Of a stretch of DNA of 18,704 nucleotides, positions 5,844 to 13,864 are shown in pieces. Position 1 is the first letter of the stretch. Each line of letters begins with the position of its first letter. The stretch spans positions 1 through 18,704 of the forward strand of contig JAEWWW010000070.1 in NCBI GenBank assembly GCA_023396215.1. Reading direction: 5' to 3'. The position numbers and the translations under genes are program-made. The stretch is from Bacillota bacterium. GTDB taxonomy: Bacteria; Bacillota; Clostridia; Oscillospirales; Ruminococcaceae. A model generated the notes under the pieces. The model did not search any database. It had not been told where the DNA came from and saw only the letters and a program-made list of their open reading frames with translations.

Positions 5844-5876
5844 GCACTAATTATTTTGAGGTTATTTAGCACTAAT
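5844..5876 (+). repeat. Short direct repeat in the cas3-cas5c gap
   Basis: GCACTAAT occurs at 5844-5851 and 5869-5876, 25 bp apart, just before the 59-codon ORF. It could be an operator or chance in AT-rich DNA. Confidence 0.35.
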
Positions 5877-5893
5877 AATAAGGGGGACGCATT

Positions 5894-6073
5894 ATGAAAG
5901 ACGGTCATATGGCCTACGTAATATGTTTTGCATGGGGCAATCTCTACTGTTTATTTAGCAAGATTCAAACAACTCACGGAGAAATCGAGCAGACCTTGGT
6001 GGTGATAGGTGATTGCCCAATCAAAGTAGAGGTGCAAACTTTCTTGGATTTCCAGTCTGATTCTCCTACCTAA
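5894..6073 (+). CDS. Hypothetical 59-residue protein in the cas3-cas5c gap
   Basis: ATG 5894 follows AAGGGGG with 8 nt spacing, a very good ribosome binding site, and opens 59 codons. The protein starts MKDGHMAYVICFAWGNLYCL and ends DFQSDSPT. It has a hydrophobic, aromatic N-terminal 22 residues, perhaps a membrane-associated stretch, then a more polar strand-like part (TLVVIGDCPIKVEVQTFLDF). I do not recognise it. It lies downstream of the Cascade-targeted promoter region and could be silenced with it, which would make it an alternative toxin. It is AT-rich compared with the cas genes. A long antisense frame (5951-6247) overlaps it and could be the real remnant instead. Confidence 0.4.
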   Translation: MKDGHMAYVICFAWGNLYCLFSKIQTTHGEIEQTLVVIGDCPIKVEVQTFLDFQSDSPT

Positions 6074-6182
6074 GTCTATCCAATAGTATTCTACATAATA
6101 ATCCGCACTACCGTCTTTAATTTTATAACCAATCAAAATGGGCTGTGTTTTTTGCAGCCTATTTAAAATTGCACAAATAATG

Positions 6183-6211
6183 TTGAATATTGTCTTTTGT
6201 TGTTGTAAAAT
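6183..6211 (+). promoter_or_regulatory. Promoter of the cas5c-cas2 operon
   Basis: TTGAAT (6183-6188), 17-nt spacer, TAAAAT (6206-6211), in AT-rich DNA 37 nt before the cas5c start. It gives the effector and adaptation genes their own promoter, separate from cas3. Confidence 0.65.
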
Positions 6212-6247
6212 TATAACAATAGTAAAATTTGGAAAGGAGTTGATACT

Positions 6248-6904
6248 GTGGCATATGGTTTCAAGGTGCGGGTAGAGGGCGACTATGCGCTCTTTTGCCG
6301 GCCGGAGCTGAAGGTTGAACGCTACACCTACGAGCTTCTTACCCCCAGCGCCGCCCGGGGCATCCTCGAGGCGGTGTTTTGGAAGCCGGGCCTGCGCTAT
6401 GTCATCGACAAAATCCATCTGCTCAAACCCATTCAGGTGACCAATATCCGCCGTAACGAGGTAGCGGTCAAGGCGCTGGCAACCAAGGCAAATGCCGCCA
6501 TGAGCGGCAGCGGCGACCCCCTGTTCATTAGCTGCGCCGACAACATTCAGCAGCGGGCGTCGCTGGTGCTCAGAGATGTGGCCTATATCGTCGAAGGGCA
6601 TTTCAAAATGACCAAAAAAGCCGGCGAGCGGGATACCCCCGAGAAGTTTTACAGCATGCTTTTGCGCCGGCTGCGAAACGGGCAGTGCTTTCACCAGCCC
6701 TATCTGGGCTGCCGCGAGTTCCCCGCCCGCGTCAGCCTGGTTGAGGAGGACGAGACCTTTACGCCGATTGCCGAAAGCAGGGATTTCGGCCTGATGCTGT
6801 ATGACCTCGACTACACCGACCCGCAGAACATTCACCCCACCTTTTTCAGGGCGGTGATGCAGGGCGGCACCCTTGACCTGACCGACTGCGAGGTGATGAG
6901 GTGA
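6248..6904 (+). CDS. cas5c: Cas5c (Cas5d), pre-crRNA endonuclease and Cascade subunit, type I-C
   Basis: A 218-residue Cas5 of the I-C type. In this subtype Cas5 replaces Cas6: it cuts the repeat hairpin and then holds the crRNA 5' handle in Cascade. Recognisable regions are the glycine/aromatic N-terminus (FKVRVEGDYALFCRPELKVE), the helix TPSAARGILEAVFWKP (32-47) and QRASLVLRDVAYIVEGHF (102-119), all typical of Cas5d. Length is normal. The GTG start at 6248 follows GGAG by 8 nt. The end overlaps cas8c by 4 nt (GTGA). It begins a tightly packed operon. I cannot place the catalytic Tyr/Lys/His with certainty. Confidence 0.95.
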   Translation: MAYGFKVRVEGDYALFCRPELKVERYTYELLTPSAARGILEAVFWKPGLRYVIDKIHLLKPIQVTNIRRNEVAVKALATKANAAMSGSGDPLFISCADNIQQRASLVLRDVAYIVEGHFKMTKKAGERDTPEKFYSMLLRRLRNGQCFHQPYLGCREFPARVSLVEEDETFTPIAESRDFGLMLYDLDYTDPQNIHPTFFRAVMQGGTLDLTDCEVMR

Positions 6905-8643
6905 TTTTGCAGGCTTTGGTGGACTATTACGAAGCCCTTGCCAAGCGGGGCGATATCTCCCCCCTTGGGTGGTGCGTGGAGCGGGTTTCCTTTTCACTGA
7001 ACCTTTCATCTGACGGTCGGCTGTTGGGGGTTATCCCCCAGATGCACAACCGGCAGATGGGCAAAAAAGAGGTTTCTGTTCCCGATACCATGCAGGTGCC
7101 GGAACGGGTCATCCGCTCCAGCGGCATCAAGGCAAATTTTCTTTGTGACAATACCTCTTACATACTGGGCTTTGACCAAAAGGGCAAGCCGCAGCGCAGC
7201 CGCGACTGCTTCAGAGCCGCCAAACAGCTGCATCTGAAGGTGCTTGCCGACTGCCACGGTCAGGCCGCCGCTGCCGTAAAAGGTTTTTTTACCCACTGGC
7301 AGCCTGAAACAGCAACCGCCCATCCCACTCTGCAGCCCTATCTGGAGGCGATGGCCACCGCCAATCTGGTTTTTCGGGTGGAGGGCGGCGGCTGCGCGCA
7401 GGAGGATGACGAGATCCGTCGGGCGTGGCAGAGCCATTACCGGCAGAGCAGCGAAGGCCCCCACCTGCGCTGCCTCGCCACCGGAAAAACCGAACCGGTT
7501 GCCCCGCTGCACGGCAAAATCAAGGGGGTGCCCGGTGCCCAGAGCGCAGGGGCCAACCTGGTCAGCTTCAACGCCCCCGCCTATGAATCCTATGGGCAGG
7601 GCGAGGCTTCCTCCCCCAACGCGCCGGTGAGCGAATACGCCGCCTTTGCTTATGTGACGGCGCTGAACCAGCTGCTGGCCAACCGGGAGCGCCGCTACCA
7701 GATAGGCGACGCTACCGTCGTCTTTTGGGCAGAAAATGCCGACCCCAGGCCGCCGCAGATTTTTGCCGACCTGCTAACCCCCGAGCCGGATACCGAAAGC
7801 CGGGTGGCGGGCATCCTCCACAACCTTTCGCGGGGCCTGCCGGTGGATGAGGTGGATCTCACCAAACGGTTTTTTGTGCTGGGGCTGGCCCCCAATGCCG
7901 CCAGGATCTCGGTGCGGTTCTTTTTGCAGAATAGCTTCGGCGATATGCTGGAGAAGCTGAAATTGCATTACGAGCAGCTTGACATCGAAAGGCCGTCCTT
8001 TGACCAGCGCCAATATCTTTCGCCTTCCGCTCTGCTGGCCGAAACGGTGAACCCCAACAGTCAGGATAAGGCGGCCTCCCCCCTGCTTTCGGGGGCGGTG
8101 ATGCGTTCAATCCTCACCGGGGCAAGATATCCCGAAGCGCTGCTGAGCTCGGTAATGGGGCGCATCCGGGCCGAGCAGAATATCTCGCGGGGCAAGGCCG
8201 CCATCATCAAGGCCTGCTTGCTGCGCAACTACAACGATATGAAAGAGGTGGTAACCGTGCCGCTGAACAAGGGCTGTAACGACCGAGCCTATGTGCTGGG
8301 CCGTCTGTTCGCCGTATTGGAGGATATTCAAAGAGGGGCAAACCCAAACCTGAACCGCACCATCAAGGATAAATATCTGACCTCGGCCTGCACAACGCCG
8401 GGCAGCGTCTTTCCCCTGCTGCTTAAGCTTTCGTCTTATCACATCACAAAATCCAGGCATTACCACAAGGAGCGCGAAAAGGCCGAACTACTAAACAGGC
8501 TCGAAGTGACCCAGAACCCTTTGCCCGCCCATCATACGCCAAAGGAACAGGGGCTTTTTATGCTGGGCTACTACCAGCAAATGCAGGCCAGCTTTAAACG
8601 CAGCAACACAAAGGAGGAGAAACCCGATGACAGCAATCAGTAA
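6901..8643 (+). CDS. cas8c: Cas8c (Csd1), large subunit of type I-C Cascade
   Basis: A 580-residue Csd1/Cas8c, the subunit that recognises the PAM and docks Cas3. Signature regions are SPLGWCVERVSFSLNL (20-35), CDNTSYILGF (82-91) and the conserved block from CLATGKTEPVAPLHGKIKGV (about 190-209) to GAQSAGANLVSFNAPAYESY (about 211-230). The C-terminal helical part (from about residue 453) doubles as the small subunit Cas11c through an internal start. The GTG start overlaps the cas5c stop, indicating translational coupling, and the end overlaps cas7c by 17 nt. Length is normal for the family. Confidence 0.96.
   Translation: MILQALVDYYEALAKRGDISPLGWCVERVSFSLNLSSDGRLLGVIPQMHNRQMGKKEVSVPDTMQVPERVIRSSGIKANFLCDNTSYILGFDQKGKPQRSRDCFRAAKQLHLKVLADCHGQAAAAVKGFFTHWQPETATAHPTLQPYLEAMATANLVFRVEGGGCAQEDDEIRRAWQSHYRQSSEGPHLRCLATGKTEPVAPLHGKIKGVPGAQSAGANLVSFNAPAYESYGQGEASSPNAPVSEYAAFAYVTALNQLLANRERRYQIGDATVVFWAENADPRPPQIFADLLTPEPDTESRVAGILHNLSRGLPVDEVDLTKRFFVLGLAPNAARISVRFFLQNSFGDMLEKLKLHYEQLDIERPSFDQRQYLSPSALLAETVNPNSQDKAASPLLSGAVMRSILTGARYPEALLSSVMGRIRAEQNISRGKAAIIKACLLRNYNDMKEVVTVPLNKGCNDRAYVLGRLFAVLEDIQRGANPNLNRTIKDKYLTSACTTPGSVFPLLLKLSSYHITKSRHYHKEREKAELLNRLEVTQNPLPAHHTPKEQGLFMLGYYQQMQASFKRSNTKEEKPDDSNQ
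8257..8643 (+). CDS. cas11c: Cas11c, small Cascade subunit from an internal start within cas8c
   Basis: Type I-C systems are known to make Cas11c from an internal start in cas8c. Here GTG 8257 is in frame (cas8c codon 453) and has AAAGAGG (8242-8248) 8 nt upstream. The product would be 128 residues starting MPLNKGCNDRAYVLGRLFAV, the helical C-terminus of Cas8c. This is the expected size and position. Another in-frame ATG (8101, after GGGGG) would give 180 residues and is less likely. The family behaviour is established; the exact start is inferred. Confidence 0.55.
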   Translation: MPLNKGCNDRAYVLGRLFAVLEDIQRGANPNLNRTIKDKYLTSACTTPGSVFPLLLKLSSYHITKSRHYHKEREKAELLNRLEVTQNPLPAHHTPKEQGLFMLGYYQQMQASFKRSNTKEEKPDDSNQ

Positions 8644-9529
8644 CCGCTATGACTTTATCATCCTGTTTGACGTGGAGAACGGCAACCCCAACGGCGACCC
8701 CGATGCAGGCAACATGCCCCGCATCGACCCCGAAACCAACTATGGCATCGTGACCGACGTCTGTCTTAAGCGCAAAATCCGCAACTATGTTGAGATGCTC
8801 AAGGAGGACGAGCCCGGCTATAAAATTTATGTCAAAGAAAGCCAACCCCTCAACACCAGCGATAAATCCGCCTATCTGGCGCTGGATATCGATGAAAAGT
8901 CGGTAAAAGAGAGCAAAAAGACCGACCCTGAGCTGGATTTAAAGATTCGGGATTTTATGTGCCGCAACTTTTTTGATATCCGCACCTTTGGTGCTGTGAT
9001 GACCACCTTTGTAAAGGCGGCGCTGAACTGCGGGCAGGTGCGGGGGCCGGTGCAGCTGGGCTTTGCCCGCAGCGTTGAGCCCATCACGCCGCAGGAGGTC
9101 ACCATCACCCGTGTCGCCATCACCACAGAGGCCGACGCCGAGAAGAAGAATACCGAGATGGGCCGCAAGCATATTGTGCCCTACGCCCTCTATCGGGCGG
9201 AGGGGTATGTGTCTGCCAATCTGGCCCGCAAGGTGACCGGCTTTTCCGAGGATGACCTTGCCCTGCTCTGGCAGGCCATCCTCAACATGTTTGAGCACGA
9301 CCATTCGGCGGCCCGGGGCAAGATGGCTGTCCGGGAGCTGATTGTCTTTCGGCATGAGAGCGAGCTGGGCAACGCGGCCTCTCACAAGCTGTTTGATGCC
9401 GTAAAGGTGGAAAGAGCCGCCGAAACCACAGAAACTACCAAAGCCCCCGCCCGCTGCTATGGCGACTATCGGGTCAGCATTGCAGAGGAGCAAATTCCCG
9501 CCGGGGTCACCCTGCTGCGGATGGTATAA
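8627..9529 (+). CDS. cas7c: Cas7c (Csd2), backbone subunit of type I-C Cascade
   Basis: A 300-residue Cas7 of the Csd2 type, which coats the crRNA spacer as the Cascade filament and flips out every sixth base. The diagnostic N-terminus is FDVENGNPNGDPDAGNMPR (14-32), with the NPNGDP signature. Other family blocks are FFDIRTFGAVM and ARGKMAVRELIVFRHES. Length is normal. ATG 8627 follows AGGAGG by 9 nt inside the end of cas8c, a 17-nt overlap. The strong ribosome binding site suits the need for many copies per complex. Confidence 0.97.
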   Translation: MTAISNRYDFIILFDVENGNPNGDPDAGNMPRIDPETNYGIVTDVCLKRKIRNYVEMLKEDEPGYKIYVKESQPLNTSDKSAYLALDIDEKSVKESKKTDPELDLKIRDFMCRNFFDIRTFGAVMTTFVKAALNCGQVRGPVQLGFARSVEPITPQEVTITRVAITTEADAEKKNTEMGRKHIVPYALYRAEGYVSANLARKVTGFSEDDLALLWQAILNMFEHDHSAARGKMAVRELIVFRHESELGNAASHKLFDAVKVERAAETTETTKAPARCYGDYRVSIAEEQIPAGVTLLRMV

Positions 9530-9531
9530 CC

Positions 9532-10191
9532 ATGTATGCCGAGGAGGATTTCCTCTCCCTATCCGGCCTGCAGCATTTTTCTTTCTGCCGCCGCCAGTGG
9601 GCGTTGATTCATATCGAACAGGCATGGCAGGAAAACCTTTTGACCGTGCAAGGGAATATTCTGCACGAAAAGGTACACCAGAGTGACAGCGAAAAACGGG
9701 GCGACCTGATTATCACACGCAGCATGCAGGTTTTCTCCCGCAGGCTCGGCATCCGCGGGGTCTGCGATGTGGTCGAGCTACACCGGAATGACGCCGGTGT
9801 GCCGCTGCATGGCCGCGAGGGGCGCTATCTGCCTGTACCCATTGAATATAAGCGGGGCCGCCCCAAAGAGGAGGACGCCGATGTGCTGCAGCTTTGCGCC
9901 CAGGCCCTCTGCCTTGAAGAGATGCTGGCCTGCGATATCCCTCAGGGGTATCTGTTTTATGGTGAAACCCGGCGCAGGCTGCCGGTCCTGTTTGACCGGC
10001 AGCTGCGCGGGCTGGTAGCCGCTCTGTTTACAGAGATGCACGACCTTTACCGGCGGGGGCATACCCCCAGGGTGCGTCCCCATAAAGGCTGCAAGGCCTG
10101 CTCGCTGGCCAACCTCTGCCTGCCCAAGCTGGGTAAAAATACATCGGCCGCCGCATATATATCTGCCCGCTTGCAGGAGGTGGAGGAATGA
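9532..10191 (+). CDS. cas4: Cas4, Fe-S cluster exonuclease for spacer acquisition
   Basis: A 219-residue Cas4 (RecB-like nuclease, DUF83), which trims prespacers and helps select the PAM with Cas1-Cas2. The four Fe-S cysteines are C19 (FCRRQW), C187, C190 and C196 (GCKACSLANLC). RecB nuclease residues are visible as H45 (ILHEKVH), D79 (VCDVVEL), E105 and K107 (IEYKRG) and Q120. Length is normal. ATG 9532 comes 2 nt after the cas7c stop with only a weak GGATGG upstream, so translation is probably coupled. The end overlaps cas1 by 4 nt (ATGA). Confidence 0.96.
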   Translation: MYAEEDFLSLSGLQHFSFCRRQWALIHIEQAWQENLLTVQGNILHEKVHQSDSEKRGDLIITRSMQVFSRRLGIRGVCDVVELHRNDAGVPLHGREGRYLPVPIEYKRGRPKEEDADVLQLCAQALCLEEMLACDIPQGYLFYGETRRRLPVLFDRQLRGLVAALFTEMHDLYRRGHTPRVRPHKGCKACSLANLCLPKLGKNTSAAAYISARLQEVEE

Positions 10192-11219
10192 AAAAGCTGC
10201 TGAACACCTTGTATGTCACCTCTCCCGACACCTATCTGGCACTGGATGGTGAAAACATTGTGGTGCGCAAAGAGGAGCAGGAGGTTATCCGCCTGCCGCT
10301 GCATAATCTGGAGGGCATCGTGGCCTTTGGCTATACCGGGGCAAGCCCAGCCCTGATGGGAGCCTGCGCCCGGCAGAACATTGCTCTTTGCTTTATGACC
10401 CCCAGAGGGCGCTTTCTGGCCCGCGTGGTGGGTGAGGTGCGGGGCAATGTACTGTTGCGCAAGCACCAGTACCGCGTATCGGATGACCCGGCCCTCTCGC
10501 TGGAGGTTGCCCGCCACATGATAACCGGCAAGCTGTTCAACTCCCGTTGGGTGCTTGAGCGTGCCACCCGCGACCACGGCCTGCGTCTGGATACCGACAA
10601 ACTGAAAGATGCCTCCCTCGCTCTGCGCAGCGCCATGGCGGCGGCAGCGGCCTGCGATAACCTTGAGGCATTGCGGGGCGTCGAAGGCGAGGGAGCAGCC
10701 CGCTATTTTGGTGTGCTGGATGATTTGATCCTGCAGCAGAAGGAGAATTTTATCTTTACCGGCCGCAACCGCCGCCCTCCGCTGGATAAGGTCAACGCCT
10801 TGCTCTCTTTTGTATACACATTGCTGGCAAACGAAACGTCCTCTGCACTCGAGGCAGTTGGCCTTGACCCCTACGTGGGGTTTCTCCACCGGGACAGGCC
10901 GGGGCGGGTTTCGCTGGCGCTGGATGTGATGGAGGAGCTGCGCCCGGTGATGGCCGACCGCTTTGTGCTCTCGCTGATTAATCGGCGGGAGGTCAACCAC
11001 AGCGGCTTTTCGGTGCAGGAAAGCGGGGCGGTAATCATGGACGACGACACCCGCAAGGTGGTGCTAAGCGCGTGGCAGGCTCGCAAGCAGGAAACCATTA
11101 CCCACCCTTTTCTTGGTGAAAAGATGCCCTGGGGCTTGCTGCCTCATCTGCAGTCGATGCTGCTGGCCAGATATTTGCGGGGGGATTTGGACGCATATCC
11201 CACCTTTTTATGGAAGTGA
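10188..11219 (+). CDS. cas1: Cas1, spacer integrase (type I-C)
   Basis: A 343-residue Cas1, the metal-dependent integrase that inserts spacers at the leader end of the array as a complex with Cas2. The N-terminal beta domain (1-90) is followed by the helical catalytic domain. Candidate metal ligands are E166 (VEGEGAARYF), H234 (GFLHRDRPGR) and D246 with E249 nearby (LALDVMEELRP). Length and domain order are normal. ATG 10188 overlaps the cas4 TGA and follows GGAGG. All catalytic residues are present, so adaptation should work. Confidence 0.97.
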   Translation: MKKLLNTLYVTSPDTYLALDGENIVVRKEEQEVIRLPLHNLEGIVAFGYTGASPALMGACARQNIALCFMTPRGRFLARVVGEVRGNVLLRKHQYRVSDDPALSLEVARHMITGKLFNSRWVLERATRDHGLRLDTDKLKDASLALRSAMAAAAACDNLEALRGVEGEGAARYFGVLDDLILQQKENFIFTGRNRRPPLDKVNALLSFVYTLLANETSSALEAVGLDPYVGFLHRDRPGRVSLALDVMEELRPVMADRFVLSLINRREVNHSGFSVQESGAVIMDDDTRKVVLSAWQARKQETITHPFLGEKMPWGLLPHLQSMLLARYLRGDLDAYPTFLWK

Positions 11220-11231
11220 GGGGGTTAAAAA

Positions 11232-11522
11232 GTGCTGGTTCTTATCACCTATGATGTGAATACCCAGACATCCCAAGGGCAAAAGCGGCTGCGCAAGGTT
11301 GCCAAGCAGTGTGTCAACTATGGGCATCGGGTACAAAACTCGGTTTTTGAATGTGTACTGGATGCCGCGCAGCTGGCAATGGTACGCCACAAGCTGGAAG
11401 CCATTATTGACAAAGACTGCGACAGCCTGCGATTTTATAATCTGGGCAATCGCTATCAGTCGCGGGTAGAGCATATCGGCGCCAAGGCAAGCTTTGATGT
11501 TGAGGACGTGCTCATTGTTTAG
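11232..11522 (+). CDS. cas2: Cas2, structural partner of Cas1 (type I-C)
   Basis: A 96-residue Cas2 with ferredoxin-like fold; as a dimer it bridges two Cas1 dimers in the integration complex. The first strand LVLITYDVNT carries the conserved D8. GHRVQNSVFECVLD and SLRFYNLG are typical of the I-C group. GTG 11232 follows GAGGGGG with normal spacing, 12 nt after cas1. It is the last cas gene, directly before the leader. Confidence 0.96.
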   Translation: MLVLITYDVNTQTSQGQKRLRKVAKQCVNYGHRVQNSVFECVLDAAQLAMVRHKLEAIIDKDCDSLRFYNLGNRYQSRVEHIGAKASFDVEDVLIV

Positions 11523-11692
11523 TGCGAACCCAAAGCAAACGGCAAAAGGCCAAGGCGTTCGCACCTGAAATGTAATGATATGAACTGATTTTTAGTGGGA
11601 AAAAGCGCTGTATAAATATCGTGTTATATTTTATTTATGCAGACCGCACTGTATTGTTGCTGTTTATCTTGCAAGACTTATGCAGTTTTGCT
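11523..11692 (+). promoter_or_regulatory. CRISPR leader with candidate array promoter
   Basis: A 170-bp AT-rich leader between cas2 and the first repeat. GTGCGAAC (11522-11529) and GTTCGCAC (11557-11564) form an 8-bp stem without a T tract. An extended -10 TGTTATATT (11622-11630) would start transcription near 11637, about 56 nt before repeat 1; an upstream TATAAA (11611-11616) is an alternative. The leader-proximal end ATGCAGTTTTGCT is where Cas1-Cas2 recognition is expected. The degenerate repeat at the far end confirms this side as the leader. Confidence 0.75.
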
Positions 11693-13755
11693 GTCACCTC
11701 CCTCGCGGGAGGTGTGGATTGAAATTTCCCGCACCACTTACAAAATAAGCTATCACCCTCGTCACCTCCCTCGCGGGAGGTGTGGATTGAAATCTCATTC
11801 ATGGGGTCAAAGCTGACCAGTTCGCCGTCACCTCCCTCGCGGGAGGTGTGGATTGAAATATAGTTTTAGTCTCCCATCCGATTCTTTTTTTCGCGTCACC
11901 TCCCTCGCGGGAGGTGTGGATTGAAATAGTACATGATATCGCTTCCTAACGCCCCATTCCGTCACCTCCCTCGCGGGAGGTGTGGATTGAAATAAAGTCA
12001 GTAACAAATGCTGCGATTACTGCAAAAGTCACCTCCCTCGCGGGAGGTGTGGATTGAAATCGGCTACCAGATGGGCGGTGCACATCTTGCTAATCATGTC
12101 ACCTCCCTCGCGGGAGGTGTGGATTGAAATCTCGATGGAGACAAAAGCAACATCACGCTGGACAAGTCACCTCCCTCGCGGGAGGAGTGGATTGAAATAA
12201 GACATAGAAAACCTGCCCGGTAATATCCTGTTGTCACCTCCCTCGCGGGAGGTGTGGATTGAAATCACCTCGGCGCAGCTGGATGCCAACTACAAGACCG
12301 TCACCTCCCTCGCGGGAGGTGTGGATTGAAATCTTGGTCAAGCTATTCTGAACTGCCATTATTTCACGCGTCACCTCCCTCGCGGGAGGTGTGGATTGAA
12401 ATTGTCCCAGACCAGCACAGACTTTACCGTGAAACCGGTCACCTCCCTCGCGGGAGGTGTGGATTGAAATGTAAATCTTGCCGTGTGTGCGGAACACCTC
12501 CAGCCGGTCACCTCCCTCGCGGGAGGTGTGGATTGAAATCTTAAAGCAAGCGGGGCAGAGGTCACACCAGCCGGTCACCTCCCTCGCGGGAGGTGTGGAT
12601 TGAAATCTGGGTTTTCATACCTATTTGACGGACACCGGCAAGGGTCACCTCCCTCGCGGGAGGTGTGGATTGAAATAGGTATTGGTGTGTCTGTCCCAGC
12701 TCTGTGGCCGAGTCACCTCCCTCGCGGGAGGTGTGGATTGAAATGTTGTCTTTGGCAGCACAGGAAGCCGAGAAAATTGTCACCTCCCTCGCGGGAGGTG
12801 TGGATTGAAATACCTCCAAATGAAAAGAGGCGGGGTTATTTCCCTGGTCACCTCCCTCGCGGGAGGTGTGGATTGAAATACTATACAGGTTTGACCACAG
12901 TGTTGAGAAGGCTGTCACCTCCCTCGCGGGAGGTGTGGATTGAAATATTTTCTCGGCGAAAAGCCGCCCTACGTCCTCGAGTCACCTCCCTCGCGGGAGG
13001 TGTGGATTGAAATCGTTTATGTCGATCGCTTCGAAGAGGACGACGGAGTCACCTCCCTCGCGGGACGTGTGGATTGAAATCATCTAAATAATCATCTAAT
13101 GAATCACATATGGAGTCACCTCCCTCGCGGGAGGTGTGGATTGAAATCCAAACAGTACATTTGCCGGGCATATAAATCCTGTCACCTCCCTCGCGGGAGG
13201 TGTGGATTGAAATAATGATAACTGTTGTTGTTGAGTTAATTTAAAACGTCACCTCCCTCGCGGGAGGTGTGGATTGAAATAAATGAAGACGGAAAAGAAT
13301 AGAATGCCGATTTGGGTCACCTCCCTCGCGGGAGGTGTGGATTGAAATTTTTTTAAGTTTATCTACACAACTCAAGATGCACTTGTCACCTCCCTCGCGG
13401 GAGGTGTGGATTGAAATACCACAATTGTGGCAATAATCTAGCTTGGTGTTACGGTCACCTCCCTCGCGGGAGGTGTGGATTGAAATACTTTTATGCCAAT
13501 GAATTCAAGGATTTCGCAGGTCACCTCCCTCGCGGGAGGTGTGGATTGAAATCGTCAGAGTGCGCGACCGTGTGCGACGCCTCACCCGTCACCTCCCTCG
13601 CGGGAGGTGTGGATTGAAATAATGTGCTATGGAGACCCCCTCTATGGGAATGAGTCACCTCCCTCGCGGGAGGTGTGGATTGAAATTCTCTGGAAACCAA
13701 TGCAGAGAAACTTTATGACCGGGTCACCTCCCTCGCGGGAGGTATGGATTGAAAC
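11693..13755 (+). CRISPR. CRISPR array, 31 repeats and 30 spacers, type I-C
   Basis: The 33-bp repeat starts GTCACCTCCCTCGCGGGAGG and ends TGTGGATTGAAAT, with an 8-bp stem CACCTCCC/GGGAGGTG around TCGC, the I-C hairpin cut by Cas5c. Spacers are 33-37 bp. Twenty-eight repeats are identical. Variants are repeat 8 (12166-12198, T21 to A), repeat 21 (13048-13080, G19 to C, breaking a stem pair) and the terminal repeat 31 (13723-13755, G22 to A and T33 to C). Terminal degeneration and the adjacent leader set the direction left to right. Spacers range from GC-rich to strongly AT-rich, suggesting varied sources. No spacer was seen to match this window. Reading frames inside the array are translated repeats, not genes. 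Confidence 0.99.
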
Positions 13756-13795
13756 AGGCACAGCGTCTCGATTTCTGCCATCCCTTTCCGGTTGC

Positions 13796-13825
13796 CGCCC
13801 CCGCTCACACGGGGGTGGAATTTTT
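13796..13825 (+). terminator. Terminator after the CRISPR array
   Basis: CCCCCG (13798-13803) pairs with CGGGGG (13810-13815), extended by flanking CC/GG pairs, with a TTTTT run at 13821-13825 a few bases on. Confidence 0.65.
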
Positions 13826-13834
13826 CCCCGCCCC

Positions 13835-13864
13835 TTTACAGGAACATATGTTTGGTGGTATAAT
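13835..13864 (+). promoter_or_regulatory. Promoter of the radical-SAM operon
   Basis: TTTACA (13835-13840), 18-nt spacer, TATAAT (13859-13864) preceded by TGG, an extended -10. It starts a transcript just before the ribosome binding site at 13872-13877. Confidence 0.8.

Noticed and set aside
6175..6211. Solitary guide also resembling the cas5c promoter (TAATGTT and TATT in register at 6178-6191)
   Set aside because: Guide positions 1-3 mismatch, the flank is CAC rather than a pyrimidine-pyrimidine-C PAM, and 7-mers recur by chance in AT-rich DNA. The site at 5744-5763 is far better.
5951..7009. 352-codon minus-strand frame over cas5c
   Set aside because: Its upstream two thirds are the antisense shadow of cas5c and the start of cas8c. 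Only the AT-rich 5951-6247 part is notable, and it is reported as a finding.
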